A stretch of DNA of 64,000 bases from Eikenella corrodens (GCF_003990355.1 NZ_CP034670.1:2232001-2296000); one strand, 5' to 3'; positions 1 through 8,975 are shown, counted from the first letter of the stretch. Numbers and translations are program-made. The notes: generated by a model from the sequence alone, not told the origin.

Positions 1-393
1 TGCCAAGAGGGTATCGAGGATAAATTGGGAGAAGCTTTCCATATCGGCGAAAAAAGCGTGCAGCATATAGTCGGTTTCGCCGGTGAGTGCAAAGCAGCGC
101 AGCACCTGCGGCCAATCGCGTACGGAATCGGCAAAGCCGTCGCGCAGATGGTTGCTCTTATCCACTGATACGCGGATAAACACCTGCAAGCCGAGAGCCA
201 CGGTGGAAGGATGCACTAAGGCAGCATAGCCGCGGATAATGCCGCTGGATTCCAGCTGCTTGAGCCGCCGCAGGCAGGGGGATGGGGAAAGGGCAACGCG
301 TTCGGACAGTTCAACGTTGCTCAATCGTCCGTTGTGTTGCAGGGCCTGAAGGATTTTCAGGTCGATTTTGTCAAGCGAAACAGTGGTTGTCAT
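1..393 (-). CDS. Lrp/AsnC family transcriptional regulator (3' end cut by window edge)
   Basis: Reading the minus strand from the ATG at 391-393 gives 131 codons with no stop before base 1, so the C-terminus lies outside the window. The start MTTTVSLDKIDLKILQ, followed by LSNVELSERVALSPSPCLRR, is the N-terminal winged helix-turn-helix of the Lrp/AsnC family (about residues 6-60). The rest (VFIRVSVDK, LTGETDYMLHAFF) is the effector-binding RAM domain. Members sense amino acids and control amino-acid metabolism genes. It faces away from gcvT across a 626-bp gap, so a link to glycine cleavage is possible but not shown. Confidence 0.9.
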   Translation of the reverse strand, partial: MTTTVSLDKIDLKILQALQHNGRLSNVELSERVALSPSPCLRRLKQLESSGIIRGYAALVHPSTVALGLQVFIRVSVDKSNHLRDGFADSVRDWPQVLRCFALTGETDYMLHAFFADMESFSQFILDTLLA

Positions 394-775
394 GATTCGG
401 TATCCAATCATACTACTGGGTTAGAGATGTGCTGCACGCCGGTGAGCTGGCAGCCAAACGGCGCTTATGGAGGCTTGTGGCCAACCATTAAACTACACTA
501 TGTATCTCCGGGCAGTATTATATGGGAAACGCCTTGAAATAATCCGCCATATTTCTTACCAATAGCGGAATATACCGTCTGTCCGCCAGCTTTGCCGGAC
601 ACTTTCAGACCTGAACCCCAAAAGGGTGTCAAGCCAAACTCCAAAACCATTCGTGTTTCTGTTTAGTTATAGTGTAAGCATAATGTAGCTAGAATTGCTA
701 TTCTAATCATGGAAATGTGATTGAAAATGCCAAGAAATCTTGCCCGAATGCCCGCTTTCAGGCGATAATCAAGGC
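394..775. other. intergenic leader before the glycine riboswitch
   Basis: This stretch carries no convincing gene; the short ORFs in it lack a ribosome binding site and resemble nothing. It should hold the divergent promoters of the Lrp-type gene and of the gcvT leader. AT-rich candidate -10 sequences occur around 664-700, but I could not pick one with confidence. Confidence 0.5.
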
Positions 776-990
776 GTTTGCAGGAGAGCCCATTAATACA
801 ACAATGGCACCGAAGGCGCAAATTCCCTTAAATCGCTCAGGTAAAAGGACTGCAAGCCCGTTTCATTGTTATCAATTGCCCGAGCGGCTTCTGAAACGGC
901 CTCATCTGGAGAGCGGCGCGGCGCGCCCACCGAAGGATATAAGGCATCATCTGCCGAAAATCTCAGGTACCCGGGACAGATAGGGAGGCT
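776..990 (+). promoter_or_regulatory. tandem glycine riboswitch upstream of gcvT
   Basis: Two glycine aptamers are visible in series. The first has GGAGAG at 783-788, CACCGAAGG near 808 and CTCAGGTAAAAGGAC ending near 850, closed by a P1 helix pairing 776-782 with 851-857. The second has GGAGAG at 908-913, CCACCGAAGG near 927 and AATCTCAGGTA running into GACAGA at 975-980. The linker is long and contains a perfect 8-bp stem (858-865 with 892-899). Tandem glycine riboswitches normally turn on glycine cleavage genes when glycine is high, and the position 30-40 nt before the gcvT start fits. The expression platform is not clear; a weak GGGA/TCCC hairpin follows at 983-994, ahead of the Shine-Dalgarno GGAG at 1010-1013. 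Confidence 0.93.
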
Positions 991-1019
991 TCCCCATTTT
1001 CGCCCCACAGGAGATCCTC

Positions 1020-2120
1020 ATGTCCGCCATCAAAACCACCCCCTTTCACCAAGCCCACCAAGACGCAGGCGCCAAGCTGGTTGATTTCGCCGGCTGGGAG
1101 CTGCCCATCCACTACGGTTCGCAGATTGCCGAACACGAAGCCGTGCGCACCGACGCCGGCATGTTCGACGTGTCGCACATGCTGGTTACCGACGTGGCCG
1201 GCGAAAAAGCCAAAGCCTTCTTCCGCAAACTTTTGGCCAACGACGTGGCCAAGCTCGGCTTCGTGGGCAAAGCCCTCTATTCCGCCATGCTCAACGACAA
1301 AGGCGGCGTGATTGACGACCTTATCGTGTACCGCGTGAGCGAAGACGAAACCCGCTACCGCATCGTATCCAACGGCGCCACCCGCGAAAAAGACTCCGCC
1401 CAGTTCCAAAAAATCGGCGCCGAATTCGGCATCAAGCTCACCCCACGCTACGATTTGGCCATGCTCGCCGTGCAAGGCCCCAAAGCCATTGCCAAGCTGC
1501 TCACCGTGAAGCCCGAATGGGCCGACACCGTAAACAACCTCAAGCCCTTCCAGGGCGCGGATTTGGGCAACGACTGGTTCGTCGCCCGCACCGGCTACAC
1601 CGGCGAAGACGGTGTGGAAGTGATTCTGCCCGGCAGCGAAGCCGGAGCCTTCTTCAAAGCATTACAACAGGCCGGCGTGAAACCCTGCGGCCTCGGCGCG
1701 CGCGACACCCTGCGCATGGAAGCCGGCATGAACCTCTACGGCAACGACATGGACGACGACGTGAGCCCGCTCGAAGCCGGCATGGCCTGGACAGTGGATT
1801 TGAAAGACGAATCCCGCGATTTCGTCGGCAAAGCCGCGCTGGTGGCCTTGAAGGAAAAAGGCGTGAGCGTGAAGCAGGTCGGCCTGCTCTTGGCCAAAGG
1901 CGGCGTGCTGCGCGAGCACATGGAAGTGATCACCCCCGAAGGCAAAGGCATCACCACCAGCGGCGTGTTCTCGCCCAGCCTCAAGCAGTCCATCGCCATC
2001 GCCCGCGTGCCCAAAGCCTTTGAAGGCGATACCGCCAAAGTAGTGATTCGTGGCAAAGAAGTGGATGTGCGCGTATTGAAACTGCCCTTCGTGCGCAATG
2101 GCCAGAAGCAGTTTGATTAA
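1020..2120 (+). CDS. gcvT: aminomethyltransferase, glycine cleavage T protein
   Basis: 366 residues, the usual length for GcvT. In the glycine cleavage complex it moves the aminomethyl carbon from lipoyl-GcvH to tetrahydrofolate, releasing ammonia and forming 5,10-methylene-THF. Visible family motifs are [10 protein letters not shown] at 95-104 with the conserved aspartates, [13 protein letters not shown] near 189-201 and [18 protein letters not shown] near 224-241, plus the C-terminal barrel. The start has GGAG 7 nt upstream and sits just behind the glycine riboswitch, so expression should respond to glycine. gcvH lies downstream, separated by an AT-rich lipoprotein gene; gcvP is not in the window. 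Confidence 0.97.
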   Translation: MSAIKTTPFHQAHQDAGAKLVDFAGWELPIHYGSQIAEHEAVRTDAGMFDVSHMLVTDVAGEKAKAFFRKLLANDVAKLGFVGKALYSAMLNDKGGVIDDLIVYRVSEDETRYRIVSNGATREKDSAQFQKIGAEFGIKLTPRYDLAMLAVQGPKAIAKLLTVKPEWADTVNNLKPFQGADLGNDWFVARTGYTGEDGVEVILPGSEAGAFFKALQQAGVKPCGLGARDTLRMEAGMNLYGNDMDDDVSPLEAGMAWTVDLKDESRDFVGKAALVALKEKGVSVKQVGLLLAKGGVLREHMEVITPEGKGITTSGVFSPSLKQSIAIARVPKAFEGDTAKVVIRGKEVDVRVLKLPFVRNGQKQFD

Positions 2121-2131
2121 ACGCGTTTAGG

Positions 2132-2179
2132 TTTTCAGGTAGCCTGTTGCATCAATCGGGCACGCAGGCTACCTGAAAA
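2132..2179 (+). terminator. inverted DUS pair behind gcvT
   Basis: TTTTCAGGTAGCCTG at 2132-2146 and its reverse complement at 2165-2179 can form a stem of about 15 bp with an 18-nt loop, 11 bp after the gcvT stop. Inverted uptake sequences behind genes commonly act as intrinsic terminators in Neisseriaceae. Confidence 0.75.
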
Positions 2180-2377
2180 TAGAACTTCAACCTAGCAGAT
2201 GGTAACAACTAATCACAACTAACTAGAAAATTTTTTGTGCCTGTAAAGGTTTTGTGAAATTTGAAAATACTCTATTTGTGTTTACTCAAATCTTGAACAA
2301 TTAAATTCTGTATAATGTAAAAAGTTTGCTTATCAAGGCATAACATAATCCTTTGAAAAAATAAGATTGGAATAAAA

Positions 2378-2755
2378 GTGAAAAAATTATTACTATTGAT
2401 ATGTTCAACTATCTTGGTGGGTTGTGTTTCTCTCCCAAGCGAACAAGAAATTGCCTCTGCTGATTACGGTCAATTCCCTAATAATCATGAAGCTATAGTA
2501 AAAGATTATTATGCTACAGCCCTAAAAGACCCAGATAGCGTCAAATATAGATCCATCTCATCTCCAAGGAAAACTTGGCTTGGGGATAGGATTAATGGAG
2601 CCCAGTTTGGTTATTTAGTATGTGTAACTTACAATGCCAAAAACTCATTTGGTGCTTATGTTGGTTATGAAACTGATGGTTTACTAATTAGAAACGGTTC
2701 TGTAATAATAGCCGTTCCAAAAGGAGATTGGTGGGGGAGAAACATTTGCAGATAA
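2378..2755 (+). CDS. small lipoprotein of unknown function, AT-rich
   Basis: 125 residues. The N-terminus MKKLLLLICSTILVGC is a type II signal peptide with lipobox LVGC, so Cys16 should be lipidated. The mature part contains YYATALKDPDSVKYRS, a motif seen in small uncharacterised proteobacterial lipoproteins; no enzymatic residues stand out. Base composition is clearly more AT-rich than the flanking gcvT and gcvH, and so is the 200 bp upstream, which suggests separate acquisition between two glycine-cleavage genes. It carries no uptake sequence. A Shine-Dalgarno is weak. Function is unknown. Confidence 0.75.
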   Translation: MKKLLLLICSTILVGCVSLPSEQEIASADYGQFPNNHEAIVKDYYATALKDPDSVKYRSISSPRKTWLGDRINGAQFGYLVCVTYNAKNSFGAYVGYETDGLLIRNGSVIIAVPKGDWWGRNICR

Positions 2756-2784
2756 CCAAGCTACTAAGATGTAGAACCATCCTC

Positions 2785-2794
2785 TGTGTATAAT
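2785..2794 (+). promoter_or_regulatory. candidate extended -10 promoter for gcvH
   Basis: TGTGTATAAT at 2785-2794 contains a perfect TATAAT about 42 bp before the gcvH start. No good -35 hexamer is present at normal spacing. This would let gcvH be transcribed independently of the riboswitch-controlled gcvT unit. Confidence 0.45.
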
Positions 2795-2835
2795 TTTCAA
2801 TTTTGAATGATTTATCCACCCTACGGAGAAAAACC

Positions 2836-3222
2836 ATGAGCAACAACATTCCCGCCGAACTCAAATACGTTTCCAGCCACGAATGGCTGCGCGCCGAAGC
2901 CGACGGTAGCGTGACCGTGGGCGTAACCCACCACGCACAAGAGCTTTTGGGCGACATCGTATTCGTTGAACTGCCCGAAGTAGGCGCCTCGCTCGCCGCC
3001 GAAGACCAAGCCGGCGTAGTGGAATCGGTGAAAGCCGCTTCCGATGTGTACGCCCCGATTGCCGGCGAAGTTGTGGCCATAAACGAAGGCCTGCCCGATG
3101 CGCCCGAAACCGTCAACAGCGATCCCTACGGCGAAGGCTGGTTCTTCCGCATCAAGCCGGCCAACCCTGCCGACTTAGACGGTCTGATGAACGCCGAGCA
3201 ATACGCTGCCGAAATCGCCTAA
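2836..3222 (+). CDS. gcvH: glycine cleavage H protein (lipoyl carrier)
   Basis: 128 residues from the ATG at 2836, chosen because CGGAG lies 7 nt upstream and the protein then begins [19 protein letters not shown] as the family does; an upstream in-frame ATG at 2803 would add an atypical tail. GcvH shuttles the methylamine group on a lipoyl arm between GcvP, GcvT and GcvL. The lipoylation site is the lysine in [15 protein letters not shown], about residue 64. The tail [16 protein letters not shown] is also typical. A strong terminator follows directly. Confidence 0.97.
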   Translation: MSNNIPAELKYVSSHEWLRAEADGSVTVGVTHHAQELLGDIVFVELPEVGASLAAEDQAGVVESVKAASDVYAPIAGEVVAINEGLPDAPETVNSDPYGEGWFFRIKPANPADLDGLMNAEQYAAEIA

Positions 3223-3232
3223 TCCGCCAACC

Positions 3233-3266
3233 AACAGCCTGAAAGCCGCAACGCTTTCAGGCTGTT
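3233..3266 (+). terminator. intrinsic terminator after gcvH
   Basis: AACAGCCTGAAAGC (3233-3246) and GCTTTCAGGCTGTT (3253-3266) form a perfect 14-bp stem with a 6-nt loop, followed by a T-containing tail. CAGCCTGAA resembles the uptake-sequence core of other Neisseriaceae, so it may be a diverged DUS pair. Confidence 0.85.
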
Positions 3267-3322
3267 TCCATTTCCGCCCACACAGCAGGTTTGCCCAAAG
3301 GCTACCTGAACCCCACCCATCC

Positions 3323-3943
3323 ATGAACAGACGACAATTTCTCATCAGCAGCGCCATCCTCGCCCTGGCCGCCTGCGGCAAACGCCGCAACCGTGCTCAA
3401 GCCCTCCCCAAAGGCAGCACCGTGCTCGCCTTAGGCGATTCCCTCACCTATGGCTACGGTGCCGCCCCCGCTGCTGCCTATCCCGTGCAGCTGGCCGGGC
3501 TCACCGGCTGGGAAGTCATCAACGGCGGCGTATCCGGCGACACCACCGCCGACGCCCTTGCCCGCCTGCCCGGGCTGATGCGGCAACAGCCCAAGCTCGT
3601 CATCATCAGCATCGGCGGCAATGACTTCCTGCGCAAACTGCCAGAAAGCACCACCCGCACCAACATCGGCAAAATCATCCAAACCGTGCAGGCCGCCAAC
3701 ATTCCTGCCGTACTGGTGGCCATCCCCCATTTCACCGTGGGCGCACTGTTCGGCAAACTCAGCGACCACCCGCTCTACCAAGAAATAGCCGAGCAATACC
3801 AAATCCCCTTGCTGAGCGGCGCTTGGTCGGAAATTCTCGGCGATAAGGATTTGAAGTCCGACCAAATCCATGCCAACGCCGAGGGCTACCGCAAATTTGC
3901 CGAATTACTGAAAGCGTTTTTGGAAGAACAAGGGTTGGCTTGA
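3323..3943 (+). CDS. SGNH/GDSL-type esterase, predicted lipoprotein (TesA-like)
   Basis: 206 residues. The N-terminus MNRRQFLISSAILALAAC combines a twin-arginine-like RRQFL motif with lipobox LAAC (Cys18), so export as a periplasmic lipoprotein is likely. The SGNH blocks are in order: GDSLTYG (Ser40), the block II Gly near 68-71 (INGGVSGDTT), GGND (Asn100), and DQIH with Asp180 and His183. These are the catalytic residues of TesA-type acyl-ester and thioester hydrolases. A DUS at 3299-3310 lies just before the start. The substrate cannot be read from sequence. Confidence 0.88.
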   Translation: MNRRQFLISSAILALAACGKRRNRAQALPKGSTVLALGDSLTYGYGAAPAAAYPVQLAGLTGWEVINGGVSGDTTADALARLPGLMRQQPKLVIISIGGNDFLRKLPESTTRTNIGKIIQTVQAANIPAVLVAIPHFTVGALFGKLSDHPLYQEIAEQYQIPLLSGAWSEILGDKDLKSDQIHANAEGYRKFAELLKAFLEEQGLA

Positions 3944-4050
3944 AACCGCCATTGAGGCTACCTGAAAAACAAAAGCATCAGGCGCAAAGGCTGTCTGATG
4001 CCGGTAGGCTGTGCGGGTTTAGCTGCCCGCCGCGCTGAAGGCTACCTGAA

Positions 4051-4094
4051 AACGAGGCTTCCGAAGGAAGCCGAGTTTCTGCGGAGCTAAAACG
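4051..4094 (+). repeat. hairpin-forming intergenic repeat, single unit
   Basis: ACGAGGCTTCCGAAGGAAGC followed by CGAGTTTCTGCGGAGCTAAA and a short tail. The first half folds as GGCTTCC-GAA-GGAAGCC. The same unit recurs in several intergenic regions of this window, best as a three-unit array at 43872-43990. It directly follows a DUS at 4039-4050. Confidence 0.7.
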
Positions 4095-4228
4095 GGCTAC
4101 AGCCAAACGGCCGCGCCGCTTCTAACCCACATTGTGCCGCAGGCAATAAGTGAGTCGGAATTGCAATGATACGGCGTTGGCAAACAAGCCCGTCCAATCC
4201 GCCAACCCAGCCGAACGGATACACAAAC

Positions 4229-4807
4229 ATGACACCCGAAACACAAGAATGGGTATTCCAACCGATGCGCCACCCGCTTGTCGGTACATTGATTTTCGCC
4301 TTTATCGCCGCCTTTATCCTGATTGGCGGCATCCTTACCGCATGGCTCGGCAGGCTGATGGACGGCACCATGTATATTTTTTCCGGCGCCGCGCTGTCTG
4401 CCTGGCTGTTTTTCTCGCCCAACCTGCCCTACCGCAAATGGCGGCAATACCGCCGCTGGCACACGGGGCAGCCTGAATTTTTGCGGCTGGACGGCACAGG
4501 TATTCATTTTCACATCTTCCCCTGCACGGGCAGCCTGAAATATTCGGAAATCCGGCGCGTTGCCTATTTCTACCAAGATCGTTTGAATATTAACCGGTAT
4601 TTGGCAGATACCGGCAAATACCGGGCGTACAATGCCCCGGTTTTCATTCCCGTGAAAGTCGGCGTGGCAATCTATACCCAATCCGGGCAGGAAATCGAGC
4701 TGGATTTGTCGCGTATGGCGCAGCAGCCGGACGACGGCATCCTGCTTGAACAGGAAATCCGCGAAACGCTGGTATTGAACGAATTGAAACGCCGTATCTG
4801 CGCCTGA
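4229..4807 (+). CDS. two-helix membrane protein of unknown function
   Basis: 192 residues from the ATG at 4229 (MTPETQEWVFQP). An in-frame ATG at 4166 would add 21 residues encoded by what looks like an intergenic repeat remnant, so I prefer the shorter form, although neither start has a strong Shine-Dalgarno. Two hydrophobic segments are clear, LIFAFIAAFILIGGILTAWL and MYIFSGAALSAWLFF. They are followed by a soluble domain with alternating beta-like segments (LRLDGTGIHFHIF, FIPVKVGVAIYT), reminiscent of membrane proteins carrying a PH-like domain. I do not recognise a named family. Confidence 0.7.
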   Translation: MTPETQEWVFQPMRHPLVGTLIFAFIAAFILIGGILTAWLGRLMDGTMYIFSGAALSAWLFFSPNLPYRKWRQYRRWHTGQPEFLRLDGTGIHFHIFPCTGSLKYSEIRRVAYFYQDRLNINRYLADTGKYRAYNAPVFIPVKVGVAIYTQSGQEIELDLSRMAQQPDDGILLEQEIRETLVLNELKRRICA

Positions 4808-4984
4808 CGGCACTCATTGAACAGGGGAAATAGGGGCTTCAGCCACCCGTGCTTTGGCACGTCATCCACATTTCAGCCCCGCCGAAGCCTCGTCCGCCCC
4901 GCAGAAACTCATCCTCCTTCGGAAACCTCGTTTTAACTTCGTTGAAGCTGCGCTTTCAGGTAGCCTTTATCAAACTCTGGCCTA

Positions 4985-6844
4985 TCACGCCATATCTTCC
5001 ACCCGCTGACCGGTGAGGGCGCGCTGGATGTTGCGGTCCATGCGTTTGGCGGCAAAATCGTCGGTGCCGGCGGCAAGGGCGGCGGTGGCGTTGCGGATGG
5101 GGTTGGCTTCGGCTTCGGGGAGCAGGCTTTGCAGGGTGGAGATTTGGGCGCGGATAGCGGCAAGGCTGCTCTCATCGAGCAGGTCGCCATCCAGCTCCAG
5201 CGCGGCCTCCACTGCATCAATCAGGCTTTCGGCTTCCACCACGGCTTCGGCACGGGCGCGGGCGGCGGCATCGCCTCCGGCGTGGCTGATGCTGTCGGAC
5301 AACATTTTAGTGATGGTTTCGTCGTCGAGGCCGTAGGAGGGTTTCACTTCGATTTGCGCCTGCACGCCGGTGGTTTGCTCGCGGGCGGACACGGAAAGCA
5401 GGCCGTCGGCATCGATTTGGAAGGTTACGCGGATGCGGGCGGCACCGGCCACCATCGGCGGTATGCCGCGCAGGGTGAATTTGGCGAGGCTGCGGCAGTC
5501 GGCCACCAGTTCGCGCTCGCCCTGCACCACGTGGATGGTCATGGCGGTTTGGCCGTCTTTGAAGGTGGTGAATTCTTGGGCGCGGGCGGTGGGCAGGGTG
5601 CTGTTGCGCGGGATGATTTTTTCAGCCAGCCCGCCGTAGGTTTCGAGGCCGAGCGAGAGGGGGGTAACGTCGAGCAATAGCCAGTCGTTGTCGCGCTTGT
5701 TGCCGGCCAGCACGTCGGCCTGCATGGCGGCACCGAGCGCGACCACTTGGTCGGGGTCTAGGTTGGTGAGCGGGGTTTGGCCGAAGAAATTGGCCACGGC
5801 CTGTTGCACATGCAGCATGCGGGTGGCGCCGCCCACCATAATTACGCCGCCGATATCGCCTTTGCTGATGCCGGCATCTTTCAATGCCTGTTTCACCGGC
5901 ACAAGGGTTTGCGCCACGAGATGCTGGGTGAGGGCGTGGAATTGGGTGCGGGTCAGGGTGGTGTCGATTTGCGTGCCGTCGCTTAGCACCGCTTGGATAC
6001 GGCTTTCAGGTAGCCTGCTGAGCTCTTCTTTGGCTTGGCGCACCAGGCTGAGCAGCAGGCGGCTGTCTTGGGCGTTGGTGATGGAGAGGCGGTTGGCTTC
6101 AATCAGGTGGCACAGCACGCGGTGGTCGAAATCGTCGCCGCCGAGCGCGGAATTGCCGCCGGTGGCCTTCACTTCGAACAGGCCTTTGGAAAGCTGCAAC
6201 ACGGATACGTCAAACGTGCCGCCGCCGAGGTCGTACACCACGAATGTGCCTTCGGCGGCATTATCCAGCCCGTAGGCGATGGCGGCGGCGGTGGGCTCGT
6301 TGAGCAGGCGCAGTACGTTCAGCCCGGCCAGGCGGGCGGCATCTTTGGTGGCCTGGCGCTGGGCATCGTCAAAATAGGCCGGCACGGTGATGACCGCGCC
6401 CACCAGTTCGCCGCCAAGGCTCTGCTCGGCACGGGCTTTGAGTGTGCGCAGGATGTCGGCGGATACGTCGATCGGCGTTTTCGCGCCTTGGCGGGTCTGC
6501 AGGTCGATTAGTTGGTCGGATTGGCCGAAACGGTAGGGCAGGTGGCTGGTATCGATGTCTTCCAATTTGCGGCCGATCAGGCGTTTGGCGGAGCTGACGG
6601 TGTTGGCCGGGTCGGCGGTTTGGCTTTGCAGGGCGGCCTGGCCGGTGATGATTTGCCCGTCGGCGCCGTAGCGCACCACTGAAGGCAGCAGGAAGCGGCC
6701 TTCTTCATCGGGCAGGCAGGCGGCATGGCCGCTTTTCACGGTGGCAACCAGGCTGTTGGTGGTGCCCAAGTCGATGCCGACGGCTAGGCGGTGTTGGTGC
6801 GGGGCGGCAGAGAGGCCGGGCTCGGCGATTTGTAGGAGTGCCAT
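4985..6844 (-). CDS. hscA: Hsp70-family chaperone HscA for iron-sulfur cluster assembly
   Basis: 619 residues (E. coli HscA has 616) from the ATG at 6842-6844. The reading frame continues upstream, but that part is encoded by a DUS pair and is rejected. HscA is the specialised Hsp70 that, with HscB, releases Fe-S clusters from IscU. Visible are the ATPase signature [10 protein letters not shown] (about 22-31), [26 protein letters not shown], and a substrate-binding domain. A DUS lies inside the gene at 6005-6016. hscB and the isc genes are not adjacent here, unlike in many proteobacteria. Assignment to HscA rather than DnaK rests on length and the [14 protein letters not shown] and [16 protein letters not shown] regions. 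Confidence 0.93.
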   Translation of the reverse strand: MALLQIAEPGLSAAPHQHRLAVGIDLGTTNSLVATVKSGHAACLPDEEGRFLLPSVVRYGADGQIITGQAALQSQTADPANTVSSAKRLIGRKLEDIDTSHLPYRFGQSDQLIDLQTRQGAKTPIDVSADILRTLKARAEQSLGGELVGAVITVPAYFDDAQRQATKDAARLAGLNVLRLLNEPTAAAIAYGLDNAAEGTFVVYDLGGGTFDVSVLQLSKGLFEVKATGGNSALGGDDFDHRVLCHLIEANRLSITNAQDSRLLLSLVRQAKEELSRLPESRIQAVLSDGTQIDTTLTRTQFHALTQHLVAQTLVPVKQALKDAGISKGDIGGVIMVGGATRMLHVQQAVANFFGQTPLTNLDPDQVVALGAAMQADVLAGNKRDNDWLLLDVTPLSLGLETYGGLAEKIIPRNSTLPTARAQEFTTFKDGQTAMTIHVVQGERELVADCRSLAKFTLRGIPPMVAGAARIRVTFQIDADGLLSVSAREQTTGVQAQIEVKPSYGLDDETITKMLSDSISHAGGDAAARARAEAVVEAESLIDAVEAALELDGDLLDESSLAAIRAQISTLQSLLPEAEANPIRNATAALAAGTDDFAAKRMDRNIQRALTGQRVEDMA

Positions 6845-6920
6845 GGTGGTTGGTGTGTGTTTAGGTGTGGAATTGGCGGCTATTTTAACATATTGGCCGA
6901 GTGCTTCGGTCGGAATTAAG

Positions 6921-6960
6921 TTTTCAGGTAGCCTCAAGCGGAATAGAGGCTACCTAAAAA
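6921..6960 (-). repeat. imperfect inverted DUS pair upstream of hscA
   Basis: TTTTCAGGTAGCCTC (exact 12-mer at 6923-6934) faces a near copy, AGGCTACCTAAA, with one changed base at 6947-6958. It lies between the 6S RNA terminator and the hscA start. Confidence 0.7.
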
Positions 6961-6975
6961 TCTTGCAGCCAACGC

Positions 6976-7005
6976 AAAAGCCGGCATCTTAAGATACCGG
7001 CTTTT
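6976..7005 (-). terminator. terminator at the 3' end of the 6S RNA gene
   Basis: The inverted repeat AAAAGCCGGCATCTT / AAGATACCGGCTTTT gives a long stem flanked by A and T runs on both sides, so it could work in both directions. It closes the zapB-zapA-ssrS unit read from the minus strand. Confidence 0.8.
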
Positions 7006-7016
7006 AGTATGGGTAA

Positions 7017-7186
7017 CCCCGCGAATGCCGCTTCGGCTCGATTCGCTTGAACCTTGAATCAAGGTTGGCCACTTCCGGCAGTTTCGGGTACGTCCACCAG
7101 GGACGCGCACGCCCACCACTCAATCTGCAGCCTGAAGCGAAATTATTGGTTCAAAGGAATAGTGTGCCTTCACAAACACCGCAGGG
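7017..7186 (-). ncRNA. ssrS: 6S RNA
   Basis: The minus strand directly behind zapA reads as a 6S RNA. It has CCTTGATTCAAGGTTCAAGCG near the 3' half, like the CCTTGAACCAAGGGTTCAAG segment of E. coli 6S RNA. A GTGGGCGTGCGCGTCC / GGTGGACGTACCCG arm flanks the central bubble, and CCCTGCG at the 5' side can pair with CGCGGGG at the 3' side to close the molecule. 6S RNA binds sigma70 RNA polymerase and damps transcription in stationary phase. The zapA-ssrS order is widely conserved. Exact ends are estimated from the closing stem. Confidence 0.85.
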
Positions 7187-7207
7187 TTATAAAGAAGAAT
7201 AATCGGT

Positions 7208-7504
7208 TTATTTTTCCAAATCAAGTGCTTTATCGCAACTTTCTATCATGGCACTTATTCTACGCTCAATTTCACCGATTGCCAAACCGTCTTTCGCGCT
7301 CATTTTAAGCAGGTCGTGGGTGAGGTTCAGCGCGGCCATAATCACGATTTTGTCGGTTTCCACAATCCGGCCGGAAGATTGGATGACGCCGATTTTCTGG
7401 TTCAGCATATGCACCGCCTGCAGCAGGGTTGCTTTCTCGCTGTTGGGCGTGCCGATATTGAACTGGCGGCCCAATATGTCTACATTGACTTGTTCGATAC
7501 TCAT
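7208..7504 (-). CDS. zapA: cell division protein ZapA
   Basis: 98 residues. Begins MSIEQVNVDILGRQFNIGTP, the beta-strand head of the ZapA family, followed by helices with KIVIMAALNLTHDLL and a C-terminal coiled-coil region. ZapA binds and bundles FtsZ filaments at the division ring. Its start overlaps the stop of the upstream coiled-coil gene by 4 bp, so the two are probably translationally coupled. The 6S RNA gene follows immediately. Confidence 0.93.
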   Translation of the reverse strand: MSIEQVNVDILGRQFNIGTPNSEKATLLQAVHMLNQKIGVIQSSGRIVETDKIVIMAALNLTHDLLKMSAKDGLAIGEIERRISAMIESCDKALDLEK

Positions 7505-7836
7505 ACGACCTGCTCCTTGGCGGCGGGCACGGGCAAGCGTTGGAGCAAGGCGCGGATATCGGCGGCACTTTGTTCCAACAGTTTACGGTAAACGGCATTT
7601 TCTTGCTGCAAGGCTTCAATCTGGCCGCTGAGCTCGCGTTCCATACGCGACATCCTTTCGCTGTAGGCCAGTTGCAAACCGTCCACGGTAGCGCGGTGGT
7701 CATGGCGTTGTTTCTGCCATGCGGCATCCATCTCGCTGATTTTTTTGCTCAGCGCCTGCTTTTCACGTACAGCGGCCTGGTAACGGGTCACCAGCGTTTC
7801 GATGGAGTTTTGCAAATGTTCGAGTTGATTATTCAT
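7501..7836 (-). CDS. ZapB-like coiled-coil protein upstream of zapA
   Basis: 111 residues from the ATG at 7834-7836 (MNNQLEHLQNSIETL), with an AGAGA-type ribosome binding site; an upstream in-frame ATG at 7878 looks spurious. Almost the whole protein is predicted coiled coil (LVTRYQAAVREKQALSKKI, RMERELSGQIEALQQENAVY). Small coiled-coil proteins directly before zapA in beta- and gammaproteobacteria are the TIGR02449/ZapB-type family. A role at the division ring is inferred from position. Confidence 0.8.
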   Translation of the reverse strand: MNNQLEHLQNSIETLVTRYQAAVREKQALSKKISEMDAAWQKQRHDHRATVDGLQLAYSERMSRMERELSGQIEALQQENAVYRKLLEQSAADIRALLQRLPVPAAKEQVV

Positions 7837-7994
7837 GAATCTGTCTCTTGCTGAATCTCTGGCCGCCAGAAGCGGCAACCTGGCCGCATTATACTGAAAC
7901 TTGCGCCATACGGAACAAGCACCGGGAAAATTTATAATTAAATACCTTCCTTAAATCCGCCCGCATTACGATGATAAGATAGGCTAAACGGCGA

Positions 7995-8975
7995 TTATTC
8001 GCTGCGGATTTCACGCAGCATCAGCCGCTCGGCCACATCATTCACATCAACACGGCCGTCTAGGAGCTCGTTCAGGATACGCGTAATCGGCATTTCGATG
8101 CCGAGTTTGGCCGCTTGTGCGCCCGCTTCGCGGATGGTGTACACGCCTTCGGCCACATGGCCGAGTTCGGACAAAATCACGGGCAGCGGTTTGCCCTCGG
8201 CCAGCTTGAGGCCAACTTGTCGGTTGCGCGAGAGCGAGCCGGTGCAGGTGAGGATGAGGTCGCCCATCCCGGCCAAGCCCATCAGGGTGGTTTGCTTTGC
8301 GCCCAAGGCCAGCGCCAGGCGGTTGATTTCGGCCAGGCCGCGCGTCATCAGGGCGGCGCGGGCGTTGAGGCCGTATTGCAGGCCGTCGGCGATGCCCACT
8401 GCGATGGCCATCACGTTTTTCACCGCCCCGCCCACGCCCACGCCCACCATATCGTCGTTGGCATACAGGCGCAGCACGGCGGAGCTGAGCGCGGCGGCGA
8501 GCGGTTCAATCCAGGCTGTGTTGTCGGAAGCGAGGGTAACGGCGCAGGGCAGCTGTTGCGCCAATTCTTGGGCGAAGCTGGGGCCGGACAGGATGCCGAT
8601 GCGCGGGTTGTCCGGCAGCTCTTCGCGGGCCACCTGGTGCGGCAGCAGGCCGCTGCCCTGCTCGAAACCTTTGCAGGCGGTGAGCACGGGAATATCGCCC
8701 CAGCCCCATTGCCGCAGGGTTTGCAGGCTGCCGCGCAGGCCGGCGGTGGGCGTGGCGATGATGACGAGCTCGGGCTTGGGCGGCGGCGTGTCGGCCACGG
8801 CCAGTCGGTCGGGGAAAGGGAAATCTTTCAGGTAGCCTGAGTTGATGCGCTCGGCACGCATGGCGGCGGCATGTTCGGCATTGCGTGTCCACAGGCAAAC
8901 TTGCTGGCCGTTTTGGGCAAAGTGGATGGCCAGTGCCGTGCCCCAAGCGCCGGCGCCGATGATGCAGATTTGCAT
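7995..8975 (-). CDS. gpsA: NAD(P)H-dependent glycerol-3-phosphate dehydrogenase
   Basis: 326 residues from the ATG at 8973-8975, which has AGGAG 7 nt upstream; the longer frame is not needed. It reduces dihydroxyacetone phosphate to sn-glycerol 3-phosphate for phospholipid synthesis. The Rossmann motif is GAGAWGTALA near residues 7-16. GPSFAQELAQQLP, GGAVKNVMAIAVGIADG with the catalytic lysine, and GLAGMGDLILTC are all family signatures. An in-frame DUS at 8827-8838 encodes part of SGYLKDF, tolerated in a variable region. fabF and acpP lie upstream in the same direction, so the cluster is lipid-related. Confidence 0.96.
   Translation of the reverse strand: MQICIIGAGAWGTALAIHFAQNGQQVCLWTRNAEHAAAMRAERINSGYLKDFPFPDRLAVADTPPPKPELVIIATPTAGLRGSLQTLRQWGWGDIPVLTACKGFEQGSGLLPHQVAREELPDNPRIGILSGPSFAQELAQQLPCAVTLASDNTAWIEPLAAALSSAVLRLYANDDMVGVGVGGAVKNVMAIAVGIADGLQYGLNARAALMTRGLAEINRLALALGAKQTTLMGLAGMGDLILTCTGSLSRNRQVGLKLAEGKPLPVILSELGHVAEGVYTIREAGAQAAKLGIEMPITRILNELLDGRVDVNDVAERLMLREIRSE

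Noticed and set aside
7017..7186. tRNA gene, suggested by a GGTTCAAG-like sequence
   Set aside because: No cloverleaf can be built; the region fits 6S RNA behind zapA instead. No other convincing tRNA T-loop was noticed in the window.
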